From positions 18,470 through 82,469 of the forward strand of contig JALHQW010000032.1 in the NCBI GenBank assembly GCA_022841745.1: a stretch of DNA of 64,000 bases. Direction: 5' to 3'. Positions 9,709 through 18,656 of this stretch are shown in pieces (the first letter of the stretch is position 1; each line of letters starts with the position of its first letter). The stretch comes from Saprospiraceae bacterium. Its GTDB lineage: Bacteria > Bacteroidota > Bacteroidia > Chitinophagales > Saprospiraceae. A program made the position numbers and the translations under genes. The notes under the pieces were generated by a model that saw only the letters and a program-made list of their open reading frames with translations, made no database searches and was not told the origin of the DNA.

Positions 9709-10392
9709 GTCATTGCCGAAGGCAAACTGCAATGCCGTGAGGGAAGCCTCGTTACACGCCGCTTTGTCATTGCCATAGGCAAACTGCAATGCCGTGAGGG
9801 AAGCCTCGTTACACGCCGCTTTGTCATTGCCGAAGGCAAACTGCAATGCCACGAGGGAAGCCTCGTTACACGCCGCTTTGTCATTGCCGAAGGCAAACTG
9901 CAATGCCACGAGGGAAGCCTCGTTACACGCCGCTTTGTCATTGCCATAGGCAAACTGCAATGCCGTGAGGGAAGCCTCGTTACACGCCGCTTTGTCATTG
10001 CCATAGGCAAACTGCAATGCCGTGAGGGAAGCCTCGTTACACGCCGCTTTGTCATTGCCATAGGCAAACTGCAATGCCACGAGGGAAGCCTCGTTACACG
10101 CCGCTTTGTCATTGCCGAAGGCAAACTGCAATGCCACGAGGGAAGCCTCGTTACACGCCGCTTTGTCATTGCCATAGGCAAACTGCAATGCCGTGAGGGA
10201 AGCCTCGTTACACGCCGCTTTGTCATTGCCGTAGGCAAACTGCAATGCCGTGAGGGAAGCCTCGTTAAACGCCGCTTTGTCATTGCCGAAGGCAAACTGC
10301 AATGCCGTGAGGGAAGCCTCGTTAAACGCCGCTTTGTCATTGCCGAAGGCAAACTGCAATGCCACGAGGGAAGCCTCGTTACACGCCGCTTT
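9709..10392. repeat. twelve tandem copies of a 57-bp minisatellite
   Basis: Units starting GTCATTGCC begin every 57 bases at 9709, 9766, 9823 and so on to 10336; a broken thirteenth start (GTCATTCTG) is at 10393. Variation is confined to a few sites: GAAGGC/ATAGGC/GTAGGC, CGTGAG/CACGAG and ACACGCC/AAACGCC. Because 57 is divisible by three, long ORFs appear on both strands, but none has a start region, signal or non-repeat domain, so I do not call a gene. There are no unique spacers, so it is not a CRISPR array. The unit shares TTTGTCATTGCCGAAGGCAA with the palindrome inserted at 11593-11656. Confidence 0.9.
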
Positions 10393-10569
10393 GTCATTCT
10401 GAAAGAAACCGTCCTCGTCCTGAAGGCAAACGTGACTTCCTTTACAACGTTCCCCATTGGGGCGTGGACAGTTCCCTACGGGATGACAAAAGCGGCGCAC
10501 AGCGGGACACACACCGGGATGTCGCAGATTGCCTTCCTAAAGGGATAAATTGGAATTGGCAAATTTGGC
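10393..10569. other. decayed repeat-like flank of the tandem array
   Basis: It continues from the array with GTCATTCTGAAAG, then CCCTACGGGATGACAAA, which has the look of dispersed repeat debris. No gene or promoter is recognisable. The neighbouring gene on the reverse strand ends at 10570. Confidence 0.35.
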
Positions 10570-12261
10570 TTACAACTCCTCCCATCTATTACCCTGCGCC
10601 ACAATAAACACCGCCCTCTCCTTCGGTGGCCAATGCTTCAACTCCACCCGGCAGCCGTTGCCATCCGTGCGGAAGCGGTACTGCTCCGTTTGGTAATCGC
10701 CGAGGCCCATGCCGTAGCGCCACCACCAGTTGCCCCATTGATGGAATTGAAGGTGGAAATGGCCTATGTCGTCGTCCCTGCGTGCCGTGAAGCCGTCTTC
10801 TGAGGTCGTCAGGTTGAATTGGGCGACTTGGTAGAAACTGCCCTTTGCAGGCTTGTCGGCGAGGTATTTCAGGGCGTGTTTGATGGCGAGGTTTTCCCTT
10901 GAAAAATCCTTGAAAATTGGGATGCCCTCGTAATTGTCGGGGCTGGCGAGCACGTAAACCTCCGAGGCTTCCTGCCAGCGGAAATCGCTCAAAAGCCCAG
11001 CTGTGATGCAGTTGGCCACTTGCCATCGTTCGGTCATTTTATGGGTAAAAAACACCGATGAAGCCAGCCAAAGCAGGAACAACCCATTGCGCAGCAACCG
11101 AGGAAAAAGACAGAAAACAGCCACCAAGCCGATACAGAAGAACAGCGAAGCGAAATAGCCGTAACGGTCATTTTCGCCATGCAGGATGTAGGCCACGTAG
11201 AGGTTCGCAACGGGCGCAAGGGCAAGGAAGAACAGCAGCCAAGCATGGCCGACGAGGCGCAGTTTTTGCCCTAACGCTGGCAGGGTTCCGTACCCTGCCA
11301 GCGTTAGGGCAAAAACTGCCAACCCGCTCCAGGCCACCACTGGTTTTTCAAAAAACAGCACCAGCGCCTCCTTTTCGTTGTGTGGCCATTCCCGCCACCA
11401 GAGCAGGTATTTGGAAAGATATTTCAGGCAGTTGGAGGCAATGAGCCGCAGGTCGAAGTTCAGGTGGGTAGCCTCGCCGTAGTGTCCCGCCCAGCCGCCA
11501 AGCAGGAGCTTGTTGAGGAGGAAATAGGCAATAAGTGGGATGAAATAAACCAACGGCAAAAACCATTTATGCTTTATCACCTTTTTTTTGCCTTTGTCAT
11601 CGCTGAAGGCAACTTCTGGCCCTCGTGACGCAGAGGTTGCCTTCGGCAATGACAAAAAATACATGGCGGCAAGTACAAACGGCAGCGCCACCGCCAGTTC
11701 AAAAGTGAATAGCGCCACCACGAACAGCCCAAGCGACCACAGTAGGTGGTTTCGCTGCTTTGCTTCGCAATATTTCACCCAAAGCAGCAGCGAGCCGAGC
11801 ATCGTGAGGGTGCAGAAAAGGAAATTGAAGCAAACCCGCCAAACCACGACCTCGACCTGGTAGGGCGAGAGCAGGAAGAGCAAACTGGCAATGAATGCTG
11901 GGGTTTCGGGATGCTCGTGGCCAAATTTTTCAAAGATTTTTTTTGCCAAAACAAAGCCGAGAAAAGCATTGGCTACATGAAGCGAGGTAGAAACGAAATA
12001 CCAGCCGATGCCGCCCACGCCAAACCATTTCACGAAGCAAAAAAGAAAAAAATTGGTCACTTGGTGCAGCGCCGGGAAGCCGAAGCAGTCCCAAACACCT
12101 TGGAGCGAGGCCCCATCAATGCGGTGCAGGAAACCCGTGAAATCGCTCACAAAGCCCGCTTGCCACGTGCGGGCATAGAGCAGGTGTACCAGCACGAGAA
12201 ACAACCCCGCCACTGCCCAACTATTGCCCAAAAAATTGCGATGCCAAACTGATTTCTTCAA
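10570..12261 (-). CDS. polytopic membrane protein, glycosyltransferase-39-like organisation
   Basis: A 563-residue protein with roughly ten hydrophobic segments through residue 430, then a soluble C-terminal part of about 130 residues (LASPDNYEGIPIF to RWEEL). The layout resembles bacterial membrane glycosyltransferase-like proteins, but I see no decisive catalytic motif, so the function is unknown. The start is TTG (MKKSVWHRNF); it immediately precedes the first membrane segment, and no nearby ATG would keep it. Two palindromic elements lie inside the gene in frame. The one at 11593-11656 encodes the hydrophilic stretch around PKATSASRGPEVAFSDDK, and the one at 11261-11317 encodes the stretch around TLAGYGTLPALGQK. 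Both fall in loops or near membrane edges, which may explain why the frame survives. Confidence 0.75.
   Translation of the reverse strand: MKKSVWHRNFLGNSWAVAGLFLVLVHLLYARTWQAGFVSDFTGFLHRIDGASLQGVWDCFGFPALHQVTNFFLFCFVKWFGVGGIGWYFVSTSLHVANAFLGFVLAKKIFEKFGHEHPETPAFIASLLFLLSPYQVEVVVWRVCFNFLFCTLTMLGSLLLWVKYCEAKQRNHLLWSLGLFVVALFTFELAVALPFVLAAMYFLSLPKATSASRGPEVAFSDDKGKKKVIKHKWFLPLVYFIPLIAYFLLNKLLLGGWAGHYGEATHLNFDLRLIASNCLKYLSKYLLWWREWPHNEKEALVLFFEKPVVAWSGLAVFALTLAGYGTLPALGQKLRLVGHAWLLFFLALAPVANLYVAYILHGENDRYGYFASLFFCIGLVAVFCLFPRLLRNGLFLLWLASSVFFTHKMTERWQVANCITAGLLSDFRWQEASEVYVLASPDNYEGIPIFKDFSRENLAIKHALKYLADKPAKGSFYQVAQFNLTTSEDGFTARRDDDIGHFHLQFHQWGNWWWRYGMGLGDYQTEQYRFRTDGNGCRVELKHWPPKERAVFIVAQGNRWEEL
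11261..11317. repeat. 26-bp perfect inverted repeat inside a coding sequence
   Basis: Arms 11261-11286 and 11292-11317 are exact reverse complements around a 5-base loop (TCCGT). Coding regions rarely hold so long a perfect stem by chance. It adds about 19 codons in frame to the membrane protein gene. It most resembles an inserted palindromic repeat. Confidence 0.8.
11593..11656. repeat. palindromic insertion in coding sequence, related to the 57-bp array
   Basis: Arms 11593-11613 and 11636-11656 pair at 19 of 21 positions. The right arm, read on the reverse strand, is TTTGTCATTGCCGAAGGCAA, the same string as in the tandem array 1.9 kb away. The element is in frame and encodes a charged loop between two membrane segments. 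Confidence 0.75.
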
Positions 12262-12296
12262 AATTGCTTGGAGTGCTTAATTTTGACCCTCTTTTC

Positions 12297-12378
12297 AAGG
12301 ATTGAAGGATTGAAGGAGAGAAGGATTGAAGCCGGGGGGCCACATTCAATCCTTCTCTCCTTCAATCCTTCAATCCTT
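12297..12378. repeat. 34-bp perfect inverted repeat between divergent genes
   Basis: Arms 12297-12330 and 12345-12378 are exact reverse complements around a 14-base loop. The arm is built from AAGGATTG-type short repeats. The flanking genes are transcribed away from it, so it cannot be a terminator for either. It could affect both promoters or be a mobile palindrome. Confidence 0.75.
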
Positions 12379-12429
12379 TTCCGGGGCTAACTTCGGAAAA
12401 CTTGCCCGGTATCCGGGAATTTAATAACG

Positions 12430-13371
12430 ATGCGCAGGTACCTCTTTTTGTTTTGCTTGTTTTTTGCGGTAAAAACGGCTGCACAGGTCAGTGGCAAGGC
12501 CACGGTGGACAGCACCCGCATGCTCATTGGCGACCAGATGCGCCTGCGCATTGAGGTGAGCGCCGACAAGGGCGTAGAACTGCTACCCTTGGACCGCACA
12601 GCCATCGCGGCTGACTCGGTCTTCGAGGTGCTGGACGAAAGCCGCTGGGACACGCTCGGCACTGCTGGCGACCGCCTCCGCTTGCAGAAAAACCTGCTCT
12701 TCATCGCCTGGGACTCTGGCCAGCACCGCCTGCCAGCCCTCCCCATCGCCTACAAGCTTGGCGAGCGAACGGACACGTTTTTTACGAAGGATATCCCCAT
12801 GCAGGTTGACCTGCCGCAAGTGGACACGACCTTGGCCGACATCAAGCCCATCATTGAGGAGCCCCTGAAACTACAGGATTTCATCTGGTACTTTGTTGGC
12901 GTTTTGGCATTGCTTGGTGTCATTGGTTTGGTGCTTTATTTGCGCAAGCGCAAAAAAATGGCCCCGCCGCCGCCGCCCGTCCCAGTGGTGCAATTGCTGC
13001 CGCACGAGTTGGCCTTGAAACAGTTGGAGCTATTGAAACAGCAACAAATGTGGCAGGAGGGCAACGTGAAGGGCTACCACAGCGCCCTGACCTATATAGT
13101 TCGGGAGTACCTCGAAGGCCGCTACGGTATTCAGGCGTTGGAGCAGACGACCGACGAGATTCTGGCCCAACTCAGCCAAGGTGAGTTCAATATGTCGCTG
13201 TCGCAACGCTTAGGAAATGTGCTCCAGACTGCCGACCTCGTGAAGTTTGCCAAGGCGCAGCCCACTACCGAGTTCCACGAACGGGCGATGGAGGTGGCCC
13301 GTGCATTTATCTTCGAAACCAAGCCAGCCGCAGTCATTGCGGAAGCAGTAAAACCGAAAGATGTTCAGTAA
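12430..13371 (+). CDS. membrane protein of BatA operon type, DUF4381-like C-terminal part
   Basis: A 313-residue protein with a signal peptide (MRRYLFLFCLFFAVKTAAQ), an extracytoplasmic beta-rich domain of about 130 residues, one membrane segment (FIWYFVGVLALLGVIGLVLY, about 151-172) and a cytoplasmic helical part. The latter includes a proline run (APPPPPVPVV) and a segment ending YIVREYLEGRYGIQALEQTT. This is the layout of proteins that sit beside BatA/VWA genes in Bacteroidota aerotolerance-type operons. The gene overlaps the VWA gene by 11 bases, so the two are probably translationally coupled. The exact role is unknown. Confidence 0.72.
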   Translation: MRRYLFLFCLFFAVKTAAQVSGKATVDSTRMLIGDQMRLRIEVSADKGVELLPLDRTAIAADSVFEVLDESRWDTLGTAGDRLRLQKNLLFIAWDSGQHRLPALPIAYKLGERTDTFFTKDIPMQVDLPQVDTTLADIKPIIEEPLKLQDFIWYFVGVLALLGVIGLVLYLRKRKKMAPPPPPVPVVQLLPHELALKQLELLKQQQMWQEGNVKGYHSALTYIVREYLEGRYGIQALEQTTDEILAQLSQGEFNMSLSQRLGNVLQTADLVKFAKAQPTTEFHERAMEVARAFIFETKPAAVIAEAVKPKDVQ

Positions 13372-14359
13372 TTTCAGCTTTCAACACCCGTGGTTTTTCC
13401 TGTTGTTGCTGGCCCTGCCAGCAATAGGGTGGTGGCGCCGCAAACGGGCCAGCCAGCAGGAAGTGACCGTGAAGATGCCCACCTTGGAGGTGGCCGTCGG
13501 GCTGAAATCGTGGAAGGCCGATTTTCAGAAACTGCTGCCGTGGCTGCGGGCGCTGGCCTTTGCGTCTCTGGTAGTGGCCTTGGCCCGACCGCAACTGACG
13601 CTGAAAGAAGAGAGCATCAAGGCCGAGGGGATTGATATTTTCCTCGCCATAGACCTGTCGAGCAGCATGTTGGCGCAGGACTTCAACCCTGACCGCTTGG
13701 AGGTGTGCAAGCGGGTGGCCATTGAGTTCGTGGAGAAGCGGGAGCACGACCGCATCGGGCTGGCGGTGTTCAGCGGCGAGGCGTTCACGCAATGCCCCCT
13801 CACGAGCGACCACCGAGTGCTCACGGACTTCATTTCGCAGTTGCGTTGCGGCATTTTGGAGGACGGCACTGCCATCGGCATGGGCCTGGCTACAGCTGTG
13901 AACCGCATTAAGGATAGCCCTGGCAAAAGCAAGGTCATCATCCTGCTGACAGACGGGGTGAACAACGCTGGCTACGTGAAACCGCTTACCGCTGCTGAGA
14001 TTGCGAAGGAATTTGGCATAAAGGTCTATACCATCGGGGTGGGGCAGGAAGGCACGGCCGTGTCGCCCATCAGCCGCCGCAGCGATGGCAGCTATGTGAT
14101 GGGCATGGCAAGGGTGGAGATTGACGAGGAATTGTTGCAGCAGATTTCGGGGATGACGGGCGGGAAATATTTCCGGGCTACCACAGCCCGTAGCTTGCAG
14201 AAGATTTACGATGAAATAGACCGCTTGGAAAAGACCGAGATTGAGGTGACGAGCGTGAAGCGGTACAGCGAGGAGTTTTACAGGTTCGTGTGGCTGGCCA
14301 TCTTCCTGTTGGTGCTCGAAATGCTGCTCCGCTTCACGGTGCTGCGGTCAATTCCCTAA
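13361..14359 (+). CDS. batA: BatA-type VWA domain membrane protein
   Basis: A 332-residue protein with two N-terminal membrane segments and a C-terminal one (FVWLAIFLLVLEMLLRFTVL), enclosing a von Willebrand A domain. The metal-ion-dependent adhesion motif DLSSS starts at Asp98, and later conserved residues TDGVNNAGY are present. BatA proteins work with MoxR-type ATPases in Bacteroides-like aerotolerance operons. No MoxR or DUF58 gene is in this stretch, so the operon here is only two genes long, or the rest lies elsewhere. The start overlaps the upstream gene. The 3' end overlaps the convergent lipoprotein gene by 12 bases. Confidence 0.88.
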   Translation: MFSNFSFQHPWFFLLLLALPAIGWWRRKRASQQEVTVKMPTLEVAVGLKSWKADFQKLLPWLRALAFASLVVALARPQLTLKEESIKAEGIDIFLAIDLSSSMLAQDFNPDRLEVCKRVAIEFVEKREHDRIGLAVFSGEAFTQCPLTSDHRVLTDFISQLRCGILEDGTAIGMGLATAVNRIKDSPGKSKVIILLTDGVNNAGYVKPLTAAEIAKEFGIKVYTIGVGQEGTAVSPISRRSDGSYVMGMARVEIDEELLQQISGMTGGKYFRATTARSLQKIYDEIDRLEKTEIEVTSVKRYSEEFYRFVWLAIFLLVLEMLLRFTVLRSIP

Positions 14360-14944
14360 TTTTAGCGGAGGGTGGGTGCCTTTTTTGTAGTCTTCGATTC
14401 CCTTCTTGATTACTTCCCAAAAAGGCATGAATTCGGCTATCATTTCCGTATCAGGTCGGGCAAAATCTATGGGTTCTGCCATCCTGAACATTGCCATTAT
14501 TTCACCAGGCTGCAATACTCTTGATCTTACATAGGAATAAAATAATTTGCCATTATCCAAATAGCTTAACGCCTCTTTGGCGACTCTTTGGGGAAGTTCC
14601 TTTTTCTCCCTGAACCGTACTAATTTTAAATCCCCATTTATCTGATAAAAAACCGCCCACATAATAGAGGAGTCCGTTGCTGTTCTATAGGATATACGAC
14701 GAGGCTCACCATCAAATTCTATGTATTCAATGGTGTCTATATTATTGGTAGAGAAGGCATGGTAATAACTGGAATCTGGATTCCATTTTTGGCTATACCT
14801 AACAACCATCGTATCCCATTCTGCTATTTTCACAGTGTCTTTAACGGGCGTTGAAGGGGTTTCGGCGATATTGCTTTTTTCAGGGCTATTGCAAGCAATG
14901 AGCACAAGGTAAACTGCTGACAGGATTAATAAAATGCGTTTCAT
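14348..14944 (-). CDS. lipoprotein of unknown function
   Basis: 198 residues. The N-terminus MKRILLILSAVYLVLIAC has a lipobox-like LVLIAC, so Cys18 is probably lipidated and the protein sits in the periplasm or outer membrane. The remainder is mixed and hydrophilic (DTMVVRYSQKW, EYIEFDGEPRR, IMWAVFYQINGDLKLV). I recognise no family. It converges on and slightly overlaps batA, so antisense interference at the 3' ends is possible. Confidence 0.75.
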   Translation of the reverse strand: MKRILLILSAVYLVLIACNSPEKSNIAETPSTPVKDTVKIAEWDTMVVRYSQKWNPDSSYYHAFSTNNIDTIEYIEFDGEPRRISYRTATDSSIMWAVFYQINGDLKLVRFREKKELPQRVAKEALSYLDNGKLFYSYVRSRVLQPGEIMAMFRMAEPIDFARPDTEMIAEFMPFWEVIKKGIEDYKKGTHPPLKLGN

Positions 14945-15013
14945 TTTTGAAAAAAATTAGTTCTATAGATAGTCGCAATTAAAATTGATGCTTGGGTTGT
15001 GCAATTTAGCAGA

Positions 15014-15090
15014 CCCTCTCGAGAGGAGGGGTTATCAAACCCCGGCGTTCCGGGACACCGGGGTTTGATAACCCCTCCTCTCGAAAAGGG
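15014..15090. repeat. imperfect palindromic element (family copy 2)
   Basis: It shares the GGGGTTATCAAACCCC block and the CGAGAGG/CCTCTCG outer arms with the perfect palindrome at 5324-5397, but has several mismatches (centre GCGTTCCGGGACACC). It lies in the 241-base gap between two reverse-strand genes. It could act as a 5' barrier, but the shared sequence with copy 1 argues for a dispersed repeat. Confidence 0.7.
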
Positions 15091-15185
15091 CCTGCCATCA
15101 ACTTTAAATGCGTTCATCTATAAATGCTTGAAAAAAATCTTTTACTCGTGATTTTTAGGATTAAATGCGAATAACTATAAATAAT

Positions 15186-18100
15186 TTAATTCCCATAAAC
15201 CTGAACTTTATCAAGGTTATTGGAAACGATAATTTTATATTGATTATTGGGTGCTTTCAAGATGGCCATATCCCTCACTTCTTTGGTTGCCCAAAAGCCG
15301 GATTTAATATTATCCACCCATTTAAAACCACCTTTTCCATCGCCCATTAAAAACGTGCCATTGCCAGCGTCGCAGCGGTTGGTTTCCACTTCAATGCCAT
15401 ATTTATTGCCAGCCAATAATAAATCGGCATTTCCATCATTATTGAAGTCGTGGACGATAATGCCATAAGTGGGGGAAATCTGCGATTGAATCGGCAGGGA
15501 GCGGCGCACAAACTTGCCACCTTGGTTCTCCCACCAGCAGGTTTCCAGCAGGTAAGCCTCCAACGTGAGGCCAGCTTCGAGGTCGGCCTTCGGGAAAATA
15601 TCGGAGATGGTGGCCTGGGCGTAATCATGGGCCTTGATGAACCGCTTTTTGAGGAACGGCATCTGCTTGATAATCACATCCTTTTGTACAAGTGGATAGA
15701 CATTCCCTCCCTCGTAGTAGGCCATCACAGGGTCAATGCTGCCATTTTTGTCAAAATCATTGGCAAATAGGCTAAGTGGGGCATCCTGGCTGGCCTTGAA
15801 GCGGGTGTTCAGACCGAAATTGCCCGTGACAAGGTCAAGGTCGCCGTCTTTGTCGAGGTCGGCAGCAGCGAGGCGGTTCCAGATGCCGTTTGACTGGTCA
15901 AAGCCAAGCCCCTTGGTGTCCAATTTGACGAGTTTATTGTCTATGGGCTTGAAGATGGTGACGGGCATCCATTCGCCCACTACGACAAGCTCTGGTGCGG
16001 GATCGGCGTCTATATTGGCCCAAACGAGGTCGGTCACCATGCCCACCCGCTCGAAGTCGGGGGCGAGTTCGTGGGTCACGTCCACAAAGGCGGTGCGGTC
16101 ATTGCGGAGCAAATAGCTGCGGGGAATGGTCGGGTACTTGCCGGGCGAAATCCTGCCGCCGATGAATAGGTCGAGGTCGCCGTCGTTGTCGTAGTCGTTG
16201 GCGGTCATGCGCAGAGCGATGTCTTCCATGGGGGGTAGCGCCTTACCGGCCCCAGTATTGCCGCCGATTCCTTGAAACTTGCCTTCGCCAACGTTGATGT
16301 ACAGGCGATGTGCCCAGGGGTGGGCGTTGGTGGCACTGTCCACCTGGGCTTCGGCGCCGCCGCTGATAACATAAAGGTCAAGGTCGCCGTCCATGTCCAC
16401 GTCAAGGAAGGTGGCGCCGTGGTCCTCGTATTGCTTGTCTTGGTCCCAGGTAGCTTGCGAGGTTCTGGTGAACTTCCCGTTTTGGCCTTGCAGGAACAGC
16501 CCGCCAGCATGCTCAAAGGAATTACCGACATAAAAATCGGTCAGTCCGTCGCCGTTTACGTCAGCGGTGGCCATCAAGGGGCCGAGTTCGCTGATTTTCC
16601 AGGGGTACATGAAGAAGTTTTCAAAATCTATATAGTCGTTTTCTTCATGCTTGAAATCAATGGCTGCACTGGCGGTTTGGTCTTTGAAAAGCGTGTTGGA
16701 TGCTGCCCTTGGGTCGGCAGGGAGCGTTTCATTGGCTGCTGCGTAATTCAGCGTAAGCCGTTGATTGACAGGTATATTTTCCAAGGTTTGGCCCTTGCCA
16801 TCTGGCCAGCGGACTTGCAGGCGGTCTATTTTTTGAACTTCGCCCAAGCCGAAATGGAGCAGGTGCTCCACCGCTGAAAAGATGCCACGGTTGGGTGAAA
16901 GGCAGGCATACTGCTGCTGGTCCCCATAGAAAATTCGTACAGTTGCTCCGATGCCAGATGGGTTGGCGCTGCTGCCTTCGAGCTTGCATTGGAGGTAGCT
17001 GCCCTTGGTCTTGCTGCGCGCCTGGTTTTCAAAGACAAAGGCGGGGTCGTCAAGGTTGTTCACCACGTAGTCGAGGTCACCATCGTTGTCGAGGTCGGCG
17101 TAGGCAGCCCCGTTCGACCAGGAGGCTTTGGTGGTGAGCCATTTCCCAGTCACGTCCTCAAACTCCCAGTTTCCTTTGTTTCTATAGTAGTAATTGCGAA
17201 GCTTATAAGTGGGGATGAGTTTAAGAAATTCGTCTATGGTCTTGAATTGCTGGTTCAGCGGCTTGTTTTTTCCCTTTATGTCTGAAAATACGAAGTTGTG
17301 GAAATCGGTGTTGGTGACCTCCCTTCGGTAGCCGTTGGTAATGAAGAGGTCACGTAGGCCATCGTTGTCCATATCGGCAAAAAGGCTGCTCCAGCTCCAG
17401 TCGGTGCTGAACACATTGGCAAGGCAGGCGATGTCGCTGAAACTGCCGTTGCCATTGTTGCGCTGCAAAACATTGCGAACGACTGGCTCAGGGAACCCAC
17501 TCCTTATAATAGAGGTGTAAGCAGCCTGTGGGTTGGCGTTCTGGAGAGTTTTGCTCCGGTAGTTGGTCTTGCTCAGCATGTCCACCGCAAAAAGGTCAAA
17601 AAGGCCATCATTGTCAAAATCGGCCAAGTCGGTGCCCATCGTATGTTGCGAGATGTGGCGGAAATAGTCGGTAAGGCGGTTGGTGAACGTGCCGTTCCCA
17701 TTGTTGATGTAGAGGAAATCGGGCTGAATAAAGTCATTGCTCACATAGATGTCCATCCAGCCATCGCTGTTGAAATCTTCAATGGACACGGCGAGGCCAT
17801 AAGCGAAGTTCCAGATGCCCGCTTCCTTGGATACGTCCTTGAAGCCCCCTTTGCCATTCGCCAGGGGGCCTTCGTTTCGGTAGAGGCGGTCTGAGTCATA
17901 GGGCAGTATTGGTGAAAATACAGGTTCACGCCCCTTGCCATCAGCGGTCGGCTTGGAATTGAGTTTTCGGGTGTGGCTGAAGTCGGTTGGGTAGTTCAGG
18001 AGATAGAGGTCGAGATCGCCGTCGTTGTCGTAGTCGAAGAAGTTGGCGCCCGTGCTGGCCGAAATATCGTCAATGCCGTATTCCTTGGCCCTTTCGGTGA

Positions 18101-18656
18101 AGGTCAAGTCCTTGTTGTTGACGAAGAGCTTGTTGCGGCGCTCGTCGTTCTCGATGGGGCCTGCCCTGCACACGTAGAAGTCGAGGTAGCCGTCGGCGTT
18201 AATATCCACGGTGGAAACGGTAATTTCAAACCCATTTTCGGAACCAACACCCGCAGCGTCCGTAATGTCCTTGAACTTCATGCCGCCTTGGTTCAGGTAA
18301 AGTTTATTTTTGCCCGTGCTGGAGACGAAATACACATCTGGCAGGGAGTCGTTGTTGATGTCGGCGATGGCCACGCCGCCCCCGTTTGAAATATTGATGT
18401 TCGTTGTGATATTGTTCTCGAATGTTTCCGTGATGATGTTTTGGAAGTCAATCCCCGTTTCGGAGGGGTCGAGCAGTTTGAGCAACGGGTCGGAGGCGGT
18501 GAGGGTGGGTTCCCCTTCACCAGTTTGCAGTTCCCCTGTACCTGTCCGCTGGTCCTTGCTGCACGAAAGCAGGTGCATCAAGCCTACGGCAAACAGGATG
18601 GCCAAGGCTTTGGGAGGAAAAAATGACGGCTTGCCTTTCACTTGCTGGATTTTCAT
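15186..18656 (-). CDS. FG-GAP/VCBS repeat and ASPIC/UnbV domain lipoprotein
   Basis: A 1156-residue protein beginning MKIQQVKGK. I chose this start because the lipobox LMHLLSC follows; an ATG 16 codons upstream is also in frame. It contains at least a dozen calcium-binding-type repeats such as DINNDSLPDVYF, DYDNDGDLDLYLL, DFDNDGLFDLF and DVDMDGDLDLYVI, expected to form beta-propeller blades. An ASPIC/UnbV domain (about 545-630, GIGATVRIFYGDQQQ) is in the middle. The family occurs in exported proteins, including CRTAC1-type proteins, and its substrates are mostly unknown. The gene is divergent from the HTTM gene with a 122-base gap, so they may share control. Confidence 0.88.
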   Translation of the reverse strand: MKIQQVKGKPSFFPPKALAILFAVGLMHLLSCSKDQRTGTGELQTGEGEPTLTASDPLLKLLDPSETGIDFQNIITETFENNITTNINISNGGGVAIADINNDSLPDVYFVSSTGKNKLYLNQGGMKFKDITDAAGVGSENGFEITVSTVDINADGYLDFYVCRAGPIENDERRNKLFVNNKDLTFTERAKEYGIDDISASTGANFFDYDNDGDLDLYLLNYPTDFSHTRKLNSKPTADGKGREPVFSPILPYDSDRLYRNEGPLANGKGGFKDVSKEAGIWNFAYGLAVSIEDFNSDGWMDIYVSNDFIQPDFLYINNGNGTFTNRLTDYFRHISQHTMGTDLADFDNDGLFDLFAVDMLSKTNYRSKTLQNANPQAAYTSIIRSGFPEPVVRNVLQRNNGNGSFSDIACLANVFSTDWSWSSLFADMDNDGLRDLFITNGYRREVTNTDFHNFVFSDIKGKNKPLNQQFKTIDEFLKLIPTYKLRNYYYRNKGNWEFEDVTGKWLTTKASWSNGAAYADLDNDGDLDYVVNNLDDPAFVFENQARSKTKGSYLQCKLEGSSANPSGIGATVRIFYGDQQQYACLSPNRGIFSAVEHLLHFGLGEVQKIDRLQVRWPDGKGQTLENIPVNQRLTLNYAAANETLPADPRAASNTLFKDQTASAAIDFKHEENDYIDFENFFMYPWKISELGPLMATADVNGDGLTDFYVGNSFEHAGGLFLQGQNGKFTRTSQATWDQDKQYEDHGATFLDVDMDGDLDLYVISGGAEAQVDSATNAHPWAHRLYINVGEGKFQGIGGNTGAGKALPPMEDIALRMTANDYDNDGDLDLFIGGRISPGKYPTIPRSYLLRNDRTAFVDVTHELAPDFERVGMVTDLVWANIDADPAPELVVVGEWMPVTIFKPIDNKLVKLDTKGLGFDQSNGIWNRLAAADLDKDGDLDLVTGNFGLNTRFKASQDAPLSLFANDFDKNGSIDPVMAYYEGGNVYPLVQKDVIIKQMPFLKKRFIKAHDYAQATISDIFPKADLEAGLTLEAYLLETCWWENQGGKFVRRSLPIQSQISPTYGIIVHDFNNDGNADLLLAGNKYGIEVETNRCDAGNGTFLMGDGKGGFKWVDNIKSGFWATKEVRDMAILKAPNNQYKIIVSNNLDKVQVYGN

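Noticed and set aside
9709..10392. Possible CRISPR array
   Set aside because: The units join directly with no unique spacers, and no cas genes are present.
9592..10548. Long repeat-containing ORFs on both strands (306, 266 and 295 codons)
   Set aside because: They exist because the 57-bp unit is a multiple of three without stop codons. Several frames are open at once, and none has a signal, a non-repeat domain or a sensible start.
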